A stretch of 64,000 nucleotides of DNA, taken from assembly GCA_019915135.1 (NCBI GenBank), contig JAHLMK010000022.1:434001-498000 (forward strand), read 5' to 3'. This document shows, piece by piece, positions 34,269-45,301 of this stretch. The first letter of the stretch is position 1. Every line of letters begins with the position of its first letter. The translations under genes and the position numbers were made by a program. The DNA is from Strobilurus pachycystidiatus. Its lineage: Eukaryota > Basidiomycota > Agaricomycetes > Agaricales > Physalacriaceae. Under the pieces are notes generated by a model. The model made no database searches. It saw only the letters and a list, made by a program, of their open reading frames with translations, and was not told the origin of the DNA.

Positions 34269-37200
34269 TTACACGTCCGAATCCCCAGAGTCGGATTTCA
34301 GGTTGGCATCCTCATTGATGGGTCGGTATGCCTGGTGGTTGTTGTCCTCCAGTTCGAGGGAAACATCATCGTCAGATGAACTATTACTGCTCCATGACTG
34401 CTCTGTTGTTGGCCTCCCAACTGCCTCCCTCTCACGAGGACTTTCCCGCACACCGGAGAGCCGTATGTTGGGGGATGAATTTGTTCGCATTCGTCTGAAC
34501 AAGCCATTGCCTGGCGGGGATCGATACCCCGAGTTCTCCTCCATCTCCGCATTGCTGTGCTGGAGAAGGTCGGCGACCCATTTCCTGCGCACTGCTGATG
34601 AGCGTAGTGGGTCATTAGCAGAGTCCGTCGGACGATCTTGTGGGTTACTAGAATGACTATGATGGCCGCGACGATAGAACCATCGCGTCCCGTTGGAAAA
34701 GGCGGATTCGGCGTCCGTGTCCACTGATAATGGAAGGTCAGAGCCCGTTGGTGGCGGCGATGGTTTTTCGTCTTTGGGCAGCGTTGCCTTCTGCCTGCTC
34801 TTGATCATTTGTTGAACAGCTTGCCGACCAGCATATATCTGCTTCTCCACCCGCATCCTGTTATGGATCATATGCAACTAGGTAAAAGAATCAGCACAGG
34901 CATAAAGCATTGAATACATGGCAATCACTTACTTTGGGCCATGTAACCATTTTCCCCACTTTCATCATCCTCGTAAGATCTTCGACAGTAGGATCCTCTA
35001 AGATGCGGACCCAGTCCTAAAGTTGTCATCAGCAGACATCATAACAGCAGAAGGACATCATGCGTACCAAAGCCCGAGTCTTTGGCCAGATTCTGTGGAA
35101 GCGTTAGATGCGAAATACACCGCAAAAGCAGATACACTTACGTGACAGCACCCTCGAACCGTTGGAGAAAGACGCTAGACCAGTCTTGTCCAAGTAGTTC
35201 GGGTAGCAGCTCAAGATCCCGTATAACCTTGAAGTTCTTGGTCAACTCGTGCTTCAGCCATTGCTCTCCTGCCGAAAGAAGGAAGTTGCCGCGCCATCCT
35301 GTTCAAGGATGAGACCTAGAATTGGAAAGAGATGATATCCCTGTTACCTTTCCCTTTCCGATGAGCAACAGGGCGACCAGGCGATCCTCGAGGCGCGAAA
35401 AAGAACAGATGCACATGTGGGTTGACTTGTGACACAATTGGGTGCGTCACTGGAACAGAGTAAGTTGATACAACACTACCCAAAGCAAAGAGTGTCACTT
35501 GCCATTATAGTAGAGATTCAGGGCTTGCAGAGGAATATCCACCCTGTCGGGATCGCGTCATTGAAGGAGACAATGAATCAACGATGCGCGCACCTGAGCG
35601 AACCATCCTTCCATCTACTGCCCCAATTCCAAGGGACGGCGGTACCGTCCTTGAGTTTCTCCATGAGGACCACTGGATTCATCACGCCTGGTACAGCAGC
35701 CGAAGCCAATAACGTCGACCATATTATGGTATCAGGCGCGGTAACATGGTTCAGAACTTTAGTTGGGCTGTGACGATCTGCTGGGATGACAGTTATGTTG
35801 AGAAGACGTCCCGTCCTCATATACGCTTCCTTGAAAGTTGTGGAGCCTCGCGTGAACCATAAACTCTTGATTGAGAGGTGAGGTAAGTTTTACGACGCGA
35901 CGCGACGCGTTGAACGTCACTTACTTTGCGAGCCCAGCTGCAGAGGTGCGTCAGACGTGGCTTCTAGAACTCAGGCAAATTGGGCTCACTCGTTACTGTC
36001 AAAGCGGGCACCTGTTTCCCAGAACCGTTTGATCCACACGGTTAAGGATTCGTCGCAAGCATTGAGTCTCTCGGCTAGTTCTGGAATGAGAATCTCTTTC
36101 AACTCCTCTTCCGTATAAACCGCGGTAAGAGCGGCAATGAGGCCGCCGGCACTGGTTCCCGAGATTACTCGCGGTAATACTCCTGCGTCAAGCAAGGCGC
36201 GGACAACACCGTAATGATCTGCAAAGAGGTGAGCACGAGAAACGTGAGCTATGAACCTGCGCCTACAATAACCAAGAGAAGCACCACCTGACAAACAGAG
36301 TGCCGAGATTCCTGTTGTATGTGTTAGCTGGGACGAGACTGAAGCGAGTAAAACACCGACCAAAATTCGTATTGGCCCCCTTGAAGAACCTCTTCTTCTC
36401 CTCGACAGATAGATCTGGCGTGTCGCGAACGTATTCAAGGGCCTTTTCTTGCTCATCCAGATATGCTGTGATGGATTGAATAAATTGTTGCCAACGTGAA
36501 GGATGATACACACATTCTAGCAGGTCTTTGGTGCCATAGTATGTCTGGGAATGCGATCAGCAGTAATCGACGGGACATCATGTCAACTGACCTCGCTGTA
36601 CAAACTGATCCAAAAATCGAAAATCATGTCAGAAGGCACGCTGGGGATTGTACGGATGGAATCTCACCGTTGGGATTCCATGCCTGCGAAGTTAGCCCGT
36701 ATACAAGTTTCAAGGACCCCCAGACAACCACGAGCGTCGTTCTTTTCGCGGAGATTCCTGAGTGAACGGCCGACCTTCTTGATCAACCGCCAGTCGTAAT
36801 ATGCATCCTCATCCACCTTTTTCCACTCGTCAAAGTGGAGGTACTCATCAAGTTCCGTTGCCGTGGCTTTCCATTCCTGGTGATGAGCGTTATGACGTGC
36901 ACGGCGAGAGTGTGGGGGAAAGTGAACGCACCTCGTAGCTTTGGGATGCTCGTAGTTTCTTTCGCAGCTGGCCCTTTTTGCCTCTCCCTGGTAGAGCAAT
37001 GTAAGACGACGATCATAGCTAGGGTAAGGCGCGTCATACAAGCTGTTATCCATTCCTTCGTGTTGACGAGTTGTCGTAGAAAGACGTAGAGACCAGTCTC
37101 CGCTCCGATAAACAAGAAGATGAGGAGCTGCGTGCAGGGTAAGCTCCGAGGCATCGAGGGCATGCAGGATGCGCACCAGTAATGGCCAGCGAACAAGGAG

Positions 37201-37591
37201 GAAAAGCCAATCATGCCCGAGTCGTTTGTGGGTGGTATGCCGGTCCTTTCTTTTCCGCCTGCGATTGAAATAAGCAAAGTGCGAGTGCGGGAGAGAAGTA
37301 GCAGCTCACTTCTTGACTTTCAAGTTGACTGGCGCAAAGTCGGAGAGCGCTGATATTTTGCGGATCCTGGCTGTCGCCTGCGCTGAGTGGCCTATTTGGG
37401 GCGAAGCAAGTCCGCTGCTGTTCTCGACGATGACCTCGTCGGCGGATAACGCGGCTGCGAAGGCGGCCAAATGACTGTCGGAGGTCAGCGGAGATGCAAC
37501 GGAGGACGACAGGCAGTACGCACGCCTCCTCCGGATAGGTGGCGTCCCATAGCCTGACGCCGTCCTTCTGCTTTCCGTTCGTCTCTGGCAT
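34269..37591 (-). CDS. Patatin-like triacylglycerol lipase (Tgl3/4/5, SDP1 type)
   Basis: The start MPETNGKQKDGVRLWDATYP is followed by the N-terminal domain of TAG lipases with a membrane segment (WLFLLVRWPLL spliced to LLIFLFIGAETGLYVFLRQL, then VNTKEW). Next come helices LDEYLHFDEWKKVDEDAYYD and ALEYVRDTPDLSVEEKKRFF. The patatin core has the oxyanion loop LCLSGGASLGY, the nucleophile elbow GTSAGG and the catalytic Asp in WKDGSLR. The last exon is a long Ser/Asp-rich tail. Family enzymes hydrolyse stored triacylglycerol at lipid droplets. The gene has about twelve introns; one exon (35925-35937) is only 13 nt and encodes WARK between the GARFDSN and SLWFTRGSTTF segments. It ends about 110 bp from the foldback element. 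Confidence 0.92.
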
Positions 37592-39451
37592 TGAGAACGC
37601 GTGTGTCGGGTCGATGAAGGTAGCTTTGGCAGTTTCCTCCTACATGGACTCCCATATCATGGGGCGTTGCGTGACAGACTCGGTGTCGCGTCACAGGCAT
37701 GTGATATCTGCATCCACGCTCTCTTTAACTCGCTTCCACTGCCTTTTACCGTGTTTTTACCTCTATCTGACAGCAACTGGGTGTTTCTCCTCGGGTATCT
37801 ACTCGTCAAACTCTGCTTTTCTGGGCTCGAGTCATGTCGCCTATCACTACCTGCTGACCCGGAATTCTTATTAGTGGTTCTTACTAGGTGAAGCTTGCTT
37901 TGAATGTGAATATACCGGCGAACTCTACCTCTGATCCTGGGGATTCACATACATTCACTAGAAGGGTGGCCGACTCGGCTGTTCGAAATCTGATATCACT
38001 TTGACACTCTGCACTATTCTCGAATGGTCGAGAGCACCCCAAGGAAAGCAAACGATCCGGCGCGGGATCACCTCATTTCCTCTCGGCACGCTGACGGACG
38101 GTGGTCGAGTTTCACACGCGAAACATCGACGGGTTGTTCCAAAAACTTCGCCCTTCCGCATCATTGAGGCTTGATATATCCCTCGCACTTGTAGCCCTGG
38201 CTCACTCCAATCAAGGATACTGGACAGGCCAGGAACAGTTGCACGGCGTGGCGGAGTCCACCAGAGGCACGGGACTCAGGTGGCGTTGGGCGCTGTCTTG
38301 TTGCCATCTCGCCTCCTTTATTGGTGACATTCAGGCTTCAGCTGAATTCAAGGCTCCATAAGTATCCATATCACTGCTTCGCGTATCCGAACAAGCGTAT
38401 GCACATAACCAAAATTTGGAACTCGATGGATCTTTCGAATCTTCACACTTGGCCTGCTCCATTGCTTCTGTCTGAAAAAGTTCAGCAATTATCAATGACA
38501 GGGATTGAATGTCATCGGTTTTTGACAACATGAAGGACGAGATAAAAGGATTGGCTGGAAGGCCCCCCCAGGCCCCCCCTCTGTCGGATACTGATGGAAA
38601 ATTCTGTAGATATCGAATGAACAAACACAATCGCGCATATGGAGGCGAGCCACCACAACCTGACCACAACGAATAGTGGCACCTCCTAGCGCACGTCATG
38701 TACCGATGACATCTTGTGGCTTAACTTGACACCTTGCGACGGAAAGCAACGCGCAGTCTTTTATTTTTAGTCGTGCCCTTGATCTGAGTCGATTGTTCTG
38801 CGATATGATGTGGTTGGCGTCATGCCAGGTCATAACACGTCTTTCGTCCCCTGGTCCTAGCCTTCTATCTACCGACAACCAAGCGGTACCTCTAGCGTCA
38901 CTATTCAACCACAATCACGGCGCAACTTTCGCGCCGTGGAGACCATCGCACCTGTAGCGATCTCGCGGAGACACAGTCGCACAGCTCTATTCTTAGGTGC
39001 CTCCTCTCGTCGCTCTCCGTCGTGAACTAGACGCAAAAATAGATTTATCCCGAAGGCTGTGAGCATCTTTCGCCGGTTTCTGGCACAAAGACTCTTTCTA
39101 ATTCTCAGTATATTTCTGCCCAATTAGGCACCGGGTTGCGCTTGGCGGCGCGATGCTCTGTCTATCTCTGCGCCACACTTGTCTTGGAGACTACTTGTGC
39201 AGTTTGAACAGACGTTATATTGCTGTTCCGGTCATATTGCATGCCTAACGCGTCTACTTGCGTCTTAAACGCGCGAAACTAGCGAAAGGGACGATGAAAT
39301 TGGATCAGAACTGACGTCGGATTCCACTTCAATTGGACACTTTCTGGATTGGGTTAGGGTTTTGGTATATAAAGCCCCATCCGATGCCATCGTCTCTCAC
39401 CCTCCTACTCTCACTCACCTCACCACCACTTCACTCAATAAATCTATAATC
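37592..39451. other. 1.86-kb interval without a supportable gene
   Basis: Only short, unrelated frames occur, with no family motif or consistent splice pattern. It has a C-rich direct repeat (GGCCCCCC twice, about 38560-38580). The right part is the promoter of the CipC-like gene. A non-coding RNA cannot be excluded from sequence alone. Confidence 0.4.
39312..39374 (+). promoter_or_regulatory. CipC promoter elements: TGACGTC, TTAGGG, TATA box
   Basis: A CRE/ATF-like TGACGTC lies near 39312, GGGTTAGGGTTTT at 39351, and a strong TATATAAAG at 39366-39374, 78 bp before the start codon. Such a clear TATA box is rare in this window and fits an inducible, highly expressed gene. Confidence 0.6.
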
Positions 39452-40041
39452 ATGGGATGGTTCAGCGATGACTCTGATCAGGCCGACGCCTACAACCAGG
39501 TCAGTGGCACCATGCATCTCCTGTCGTCTTCCTCGACGTTAACCACCTATGTCAGGTCGTCAACGCCCCCCACAAGGCCGCTTTGTCTCACGAATTGATC
39601 GCTGCTGCTGCTTCCTACGAGGTGGGTCTCCTTCCCCTTAACATGAAGGCCTCTTCATTGACCCACAACACGAAGGCTGCTAAGGCGTATGAAGATCACG
39701 TCCAGAAGAACGGCAAGCCTGACAACCACGCTAAGGCCAAGGAAATCCTGTACGTCCAGGCATACATGTGTATACCACAGACAGCTGACTCTAATACACA
39801 GTGCTGGTTTCTCTGGTGCCTTCATTGATCGCATCGTCGAGACCAAAGGAGTGAGGACATCATTGCTCCGCTGGCGATCATCGAAATACTGACTGCACTA
39901 TTCCAGCTTGACGAGGTTGACAAGTACGAGGCTCACAAGCAGGGTTAGTCTCTTTGACAGCATCTACTTTCCCAAGCTAACATCATCATTACAGCCAAGC
40001 ACACCAGCGAGGCAGCCCTCAACGACTCTGGAGACTACTAA
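39452..40041 (+). CDS. CipC-like antibiotic/stress-response protein (DUF3759)
   Basis: Six short exons spell the full small protein: MGWFSDDSDQADAYNQ, VVNAPHKAALSHELIAAAAS, AAKAYEDHVQKNGKPDNHAK, AKEILAGFSGAFIDRIVETK, then LDEVDKYEAHKQAKHTSEAA and NDSGDY. This is the CipC family (first described as concanamycin-induced in Aspergillus), about 105-110 residues and soluble, with unknown biochemistry. Family genes are often strongly induced by stress or during competition. All five introns are 50-60 nt and in frame. The strong TATA box just upstream supports regulated high expression. Confidence 0.92.
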
Positions 40042-40200
40042 ATGTGCACTGGATGTTGTAAATAAATAGTGTCAGGGAAGTTGTACGCAAGAATGTAAAG
40101 TTGATGTAAAGTGTTCTGATATCGTGATATTGTGCGAACGTGTACGAAAATGAGCCAGTCCAATGGGACGACTGGATGAGGATGTGTTCTATTTTTGGAG

Positions 40201-41973
40201 ATGACGCCTTCGTCTCTTCCCGTCATCATGTCAATCTCGCTGATGTTCCTTTTGTCGTGCCCGCCTGTTGCTATCGCCGCGCCAATCAGCGCTGCGACCC
40301 AGCCTTGGAATCCAAGCGCGTGCATTGGCGTCCTCCTCGCCTTTGTCGGCGTCATCACCGCCCTCGTCTCCGTCAAACATGTCTACATGAAGAACCGCCG
40401 CGCATTGTCACACAGATGCCTTAACGCCTGTTCTGTCTCCTCCTCCTGTGCCAGCTCGTCGCCGAAATCGTCCGCTAGATCTGTCCTGCCTATCTTTCGC
40501 CCCATCGTCGCGTCAAAGGATGGAGGCTTTGCTGCCTTTCTCGTCGGATTTTTAGGCTCGCCAACGTGGGAAACTAGACTGAATGTCTGGAAAGATTCGC
40601 GTTCCCTTCTCAGCAACAGCACGCGTTCGACTTCTACATGGAGGACTAGATCCATCAAGACCATGCGGGCTTCCTCCAGCTCGACGGAGAAACCATCTTC
40701 TGACGAGTTTGGATCCAGGCTATCACACTGGGGAACAATGTCCTCCTCGTTGAAAAGCAGCAAATCCGTGTATCCTTCATCGTCTACTATCTCGCGCCAC
40801 CATCCCCTTCCAATCAAGGCTCATCATACGCCCAACTCCGGTCGCAGGTCGGATCGTCGCTCTTCGCTTCCTGCAGCACCTCCCAGTCGCAAACCCAACT
40901 TTGACCGCGCTTCTCTCCAAAAACGTCACTCGAGTCTCAAAAGCACCGGCAGCAGCAAACGGCGTCGCCGCTCTGCATCGTCTCTCCCGCATACCCCGAC
41001 TCGGAGTCTCAGAGTGGTAGATGCCGACATACCTAGCAACAGCCCGCTTCCTCTGTCTCATATCAACTATAGCTCATCGACCACCTCGCTCAGCAACGAT
41101 CAAACTAATGATGGTGTACCCCCGCTTCCAGCCTTACCACCTTCCGTGATAACCTCTGAGACGCGTCCAACTGACGCTTCTTCTCCTTTGATCAACTATA
41201 TCTCTCATCCGTATGCCCTCGCACCCTATACTAAACGCGACAAACCTATCGAAGGTCTTCCTTCTACGAACAATCCGACCATCTCTCAGCCAGGACTTCC
41301 CTCTCCGAGCATTGCCTCGACTACAGCTTCTCCCTTTCCTCATCCTCAAGAACCCATCCCGCCTCTTCCAGCTGCCAAGAAACCGCGCAAATCTTCTTTG
41401 AGACACCGCAGTCCAGCGCTTGGACCCTCTCCTCTCCGAATCATGACTCTTCCCGACGGTTCCTTTGCCGACCTCGCCTCCCTGAACTTTACTGCCTCGT
41501 CCCCTCAAATGTCATACAACGGTACCGCCCGCCCCCAGCGCAACTCCTATTCCAGCATCGGCCTCGGCTGCCCTCCTGACTCGCGGCGTAGCAGTGTTGC
41601 TGCAAAGTCCGATATTGACGATAAGCGGTCCAGCACGTCGTCGCTCCGATTGACTCGCATGACGGATGATAATTCGAGTGTGCTTCTGGGGATCATTCGT
41701 GAGTTGGTTGAGGAGACGAGCAATTGGGACGCGAGCTTGTATATGGATGGCAACTTCCAGGAGCTGCTGGAGACTGCGAGCTCCAGCTTGACCGCATCCG
41801 TGTCTGGGACGCCGCTTGGGGCGGCGACTCGGAGTCCGGTAGATCCAGGATTGGCGGAGCTGGATGCTGTGCGGTCGCAGTTCATGCGCTCAAACGGGTG
41901 AGTATTCAGGTGAATATATGCGTGCCACATGTTGACTATTGACAGAAATCCGAACGTCGGCGTCGCTTGGTAG
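40201..41973 (+). CDS. Serine-rich orphan protein with two N-terminal hydrophobic segments
   Basis: The ATG at 40201 opens about 565 residues; the frame extends upstream only to a TTG. Hydrophobic stretches are VIMSISLMFLLSCPPVAIAA and ACIGVLLAFVGVITALVSVK, followed by a short basic patch (KNRRALSHR), suggesting a signal/anchor plus a cytoplasmic tail. The rest is Ser/Thr/Pro/Arg-rich and disordered. A conserved-looking segment, LRIMTLPDGSFADLASLNFT, lies at about 41430-41490, and SSVLLGIIRELVEETSNWDA near the end looks helical. A small last exon (NPNVGVAW) is likely after a 47-nt intron. I do not recognise a family; a cell-surface or ER role is only a guess. Confidence 0.65.
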
Positions 41974-42140
41974 AAATGTCAGACACAACTTTTCTCTCTC
42001 CTCTACTACACACCTCTGTTGCAACCTCGCTGTTCTCTTTTTTCTTTTTCTGTCAGTTTTGTTTTGTAGCCTCATCGCTTGTATATCCTGTGTATGTATA
42101 TCCCCTCCCCGTTGTACCTATCATAAAGTCAAGGATAGAA

Positions 42141-43845
42141 TCATCCCTTACTCAGCCAACGCTTCAGTGTACTTTGTCTAGCTTTCTCTACTGCAGCAGT
42201 CACGTCCCCTCTGCTAATGGTGCACCGAAACTTGATGAACTCTTTCGAGACGGTCCAAGTGACTGGCCCAGCTGGTACGAAAACTTTTGCTGCGACTAGC
42301 GATTCAAAAGTCTGTAGATGGATGAGAACCTGAATTTCAAAACCAGACGGAGACTTACACTTGCAAGAACTGGCCGTTTCACGTCCTTCATACCGATGCT
42401 GCCTCCGTTTATTTGCACGGGAGCAGCGGCAGATGAGCGCACTTGATCGCGGAAGTACTCGTACAGCATCTCGAAAGTTACTTGTGGGTATCCTGCCGTA
42501 TAGCAGTGCATACATGCAATCAAAAGACATAGTGATGCATAGGACATTCCTAAGACTCCAGATGAGACAATGGACGATGTTTCTGTCGGTTCAGCTTACG
42601 AGGTAGAGAGGGTATTCTTGATCGTGTCCGATGAATGATTGCAGGTATTTGAAGCAGAGCCGCACTCGGACCTTCAGATGGTGTGGTGCGTACCATCATC
42701 GATATCTACTTGCTGTGAGTGACTTAATGTGCATGACAGAGGGAAACGCTTACCAGCATCCTATTCCAGGTCCTGAAATCTTTCGCGATGCTAAACGTTT
42801 CCCGCATGGCGTTCAGAGTCTCCTTATCCCCCAGAAACGCGTCGACATGCCTCTCCCACTTCTTGTTCCAATGCTGCACCATTGGATGCACCGACTTGTC
42901 CAGCTCCGGACATAGCAAGTACTTGGTTCGTGTCACCCAGCTCTCGATTGATGCTGAATGGCTTGTCCGCAGGACTCTTCCCGAGAAACGACTCTTCACC
43001 CGCTTTTCTAGCAAGTTAATTGTGTCGACGCGACTCGTGAGGCCAATTATGGTCAGTCCGCTATTCCCCTTTCCCGCCTGGCATTTTTGTGCTTCATCCA
43101 GCAGACAGTAAAGAAGTGCCTGTCGTGCATGGAGGGCAAAAAGATCGAAAGCGTCAAGTACAATTACCGTTGGTCGAGATAGAGTTGGGATAATAGAGAT
43201 GAGTGTTGGGAGGTGGGAGGCTACGGGCTCAGCGAGGATCTGGGCGTTCTCGCCGTCCACGTCCATGGGCTGGTCCTGGTCTCCATCAGCCTCGTCAGAC
43301 AGGAATGACTTGCCAGTTTGTTCTGAGAGCTGAGCGGAGATTTCCTTCATGGCAAGACGGTCGGTGGATTGGAGCCACCCTGACAGGCGGACAACGATGG
43401 GGTCATGGGAGTTGGCGACTGAGGACAAGCAGTGGTCTGTTACCTGGAAAATATGAGCAGGGCAGCAGCTTTCAACTTCATAGCGACGCACTAGAGTCTT
43501 TCCACTTCCGCGAGGTCCTAGCACAAGACAGCTGTTCCCTTCACCTCGCTCGAGCGTACCGTTCAACAAGTCGATCAGCTGGGTAGCAGTGACGCTGTTC
43601 GGTGACGCGTCTTCCTCTCCAGTCGCGTCTTCAGGGACATATTTATGAGAAGCATCCCGGAGAGAAAGCAACGTTGCGCGTTTCTGGATGCTGCAAAAGC
43701 CTTCCAAGTCTTCCAATGACCAGGATGACACCGCGTTATTGTACTCGTCTTCCGAATCGGGTTCCGGTGTCGGAGTGCGAGGCTTCACGACTTTGCGCGG
43801 CGCCTTCTGAGGCGGCTTTCGCGGTGCCGTGCGTTTGGGGGGCAT
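42141..43845 (-). CDS. ORC4: Origin recognition complex subunit 4
   Basis: A basic Pro/Lys-rich N-terminus (MPPKRTAPRKPPQKAPRKVV) precedes an AAA+ ATPase: Walker A GPRGSGKT at about residue 110, Walker B-like TVIVLDAFDLFA, sensor-1 region GLTSRVDTINLLEKRVKSRF and the ORC4-like WNKKWERHVDAFLGD segment. C-terminal exons give a winged-helix part (EYPLYLVS, MLYEYFRDQVRSSA, FESLVAAKVFVPAG) ending RWLSKG. ORC4 is part of the six-subunit complex that marks origins and loads MCM. The Walker B acidic pair reads DA where human ORC4 has DE, so ATP hydrolysis by this subunit may be weak. It is divergent from MED20. Confidence 0.92.
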
Positions 43846-43991
43846 GATGGTGGTGGTTCGGAAGACAGAGGAATTTCAGACGCGGATCAGGGCGAACGCG
43901 TTACGCCGATACACGTGACTATCGTCACAGCCAATCACAGCCAAGCCCTCACCTTTCTCTGAGTCTCTTCCTCTTACCCTCATCTTTGCCC
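43846..43991. promoter_or_regulatory. Divergent ORC4/MED20 promoter with MCB box and CACGTG
   Basis: The 146 bp between the two start codons contain ACGCGT (43896-43901), the MluI cell-cycle box bound by MBF in G1/S genes of fungi, and CACGTG (43912-43917). A CGTCACAGCCAATCACAGCC stretch includes a CCAAT box. Cell-cycle control of ORC4 is inferred. Confidence 0.5.
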
Positions 43992-44982
43992 ATGGGATTC
44001 TCAGGGTATGCTAGACAAGGCTTCTATGACGAATCTTCTCAGCTGTCTTCAGTCTTGCTCGCTGGCAAAATGCACCCAGCAGCGGTCTCTCGTCCATCAA
44101 GGAGAACATCATGTTGAACCATGGTGTGAGTTGCTATTCCTCTTGCGCTAAATGTCTCCTCATGGTCGACGCAGGGAATCCCAGTAGGAAAATGGTCGCT
44201 GTCTATTCTCTCATATAGGTCCAATCTGTCTCAGGACGCATCCCACTTTCTCAATTCTGAGCGTTCAATGTGTGCCTTGACTATGAACGAAAATGTATTC
44301 GTACTCATCGAAGATCCTGGTGCCCCCAACCATTTGGAAGTCGAAAACCAAAACCCTCCTCCCACCCACTACCGAAACACATTCCTCACACTTAGTCCTC
44401 CCGGAGCACTCGAGCACCTCTTGAAACAATTGAAGGCTCGTTGGACGCCTGTCAGACAGTCAAATAACACGTCTAAGGGACAACAACTACAGATAGAGGG
44501 CCAGGTCTTCACGATAGGGACCGACTGGATCGTTCGTGCTGGACATGTGTACATGGCCGGAGGCGCTTTGAACGGTATGCTTCTAGAAGTAAGTGAACAA
44601 TCATTAATATAGAAGGCATCCTAACGTACAATGGAAGGCAGAATATCTACCTATACCGGTACTACATTCCTCTGCCATCGATGGCAGTTCCAACCTTCTC
44701 AACAACCTACTCACCTCGATCCTTCCGAACATACCTGACGCAAAAACTGTCGCCGTGACGATCAGTGACGCACAGTGGGAGGAGGTCTTATGGGACCGAG
44801 AGGAGCAGGCCAAGCGGGCGGCACGCTCGCAAGAAGAGACACCTCTGGATCCGGAGGACATCTATGTCTACGGTGATGAGGATACTCCAAAGTATCAGAG
44901 AGGTGATTGGAGTGGAATTGAGCGCGACAGACGATCAGCGTTCTTGATTATAGGTGCATTGAAATCAGAGGGCATTTTGTAG
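43992..44982 (+). CDS. MED20: Mediator subunit 20 (Srb2/TRFP family)
   Basis: The first coding exon is only 14 nt (43992-44005, MGFSG); splicing over 44006-44052 gives MGFSGLARWQNAPSSGLSSI, which matches the usual fungal MED20 start. Later segments are GIPVGKWSLSILSYRSNL, FVLIEDPGAP, LTLSPPGALEHLLKQLKARW and FTIGTDWIVRAGHVYMAGGA, the core beta-sheet of the family, followed by AEYLPIPVLH. The C-terminal part has an insert rich in Arg/Glu (WDREEQAKRAARSQEE). MED20 pairs with MED18 in the Mediator head module contacting RNA polymerase II. The length of about 260 residues is normal for fungi. Confidence 0.88.
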
Positions 44983-45301
44983 TGATTTTCGCGAGCAATC
45001 TCACATCTTGGCCGGTCCCCTGCTTGGACCGACCGCACATAACATGCGCACTTGCACGCGCTATGTGGAAATACTATATCGACAGCTTCAGAGGCCGAAA
45101 TGTTGTTTGTGGCGGTGAGGGCAATTGTGGGGTGCTGTCTGATCACTTTCATGCTATGCGAAGTTGACGACGCAAATGAATATGCGTAATGCTAGCGAGG
45201 TGCAGACTGCTTAAGTGGTACCGGTATCGTTACAGATACATCACAACTCACGACTATACACATGCTAAGATCTATCAAGTACTAATGGTAGCAATGTCAA
45301 A
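44983..45301. other. Intergenic 0.3 kb, convergent 3' ends
   Basis: Lies between the convergent MED20 and DUF6535 genes. No gene or RNA was seen. Confidence 0.4.

Noticed and set aside
38331..39123. Short minus-strand frames in the 37.6-39.4 kb gap
   Set aside because: No motif, no compatible splice partners and biased residues; random frames are more likely.
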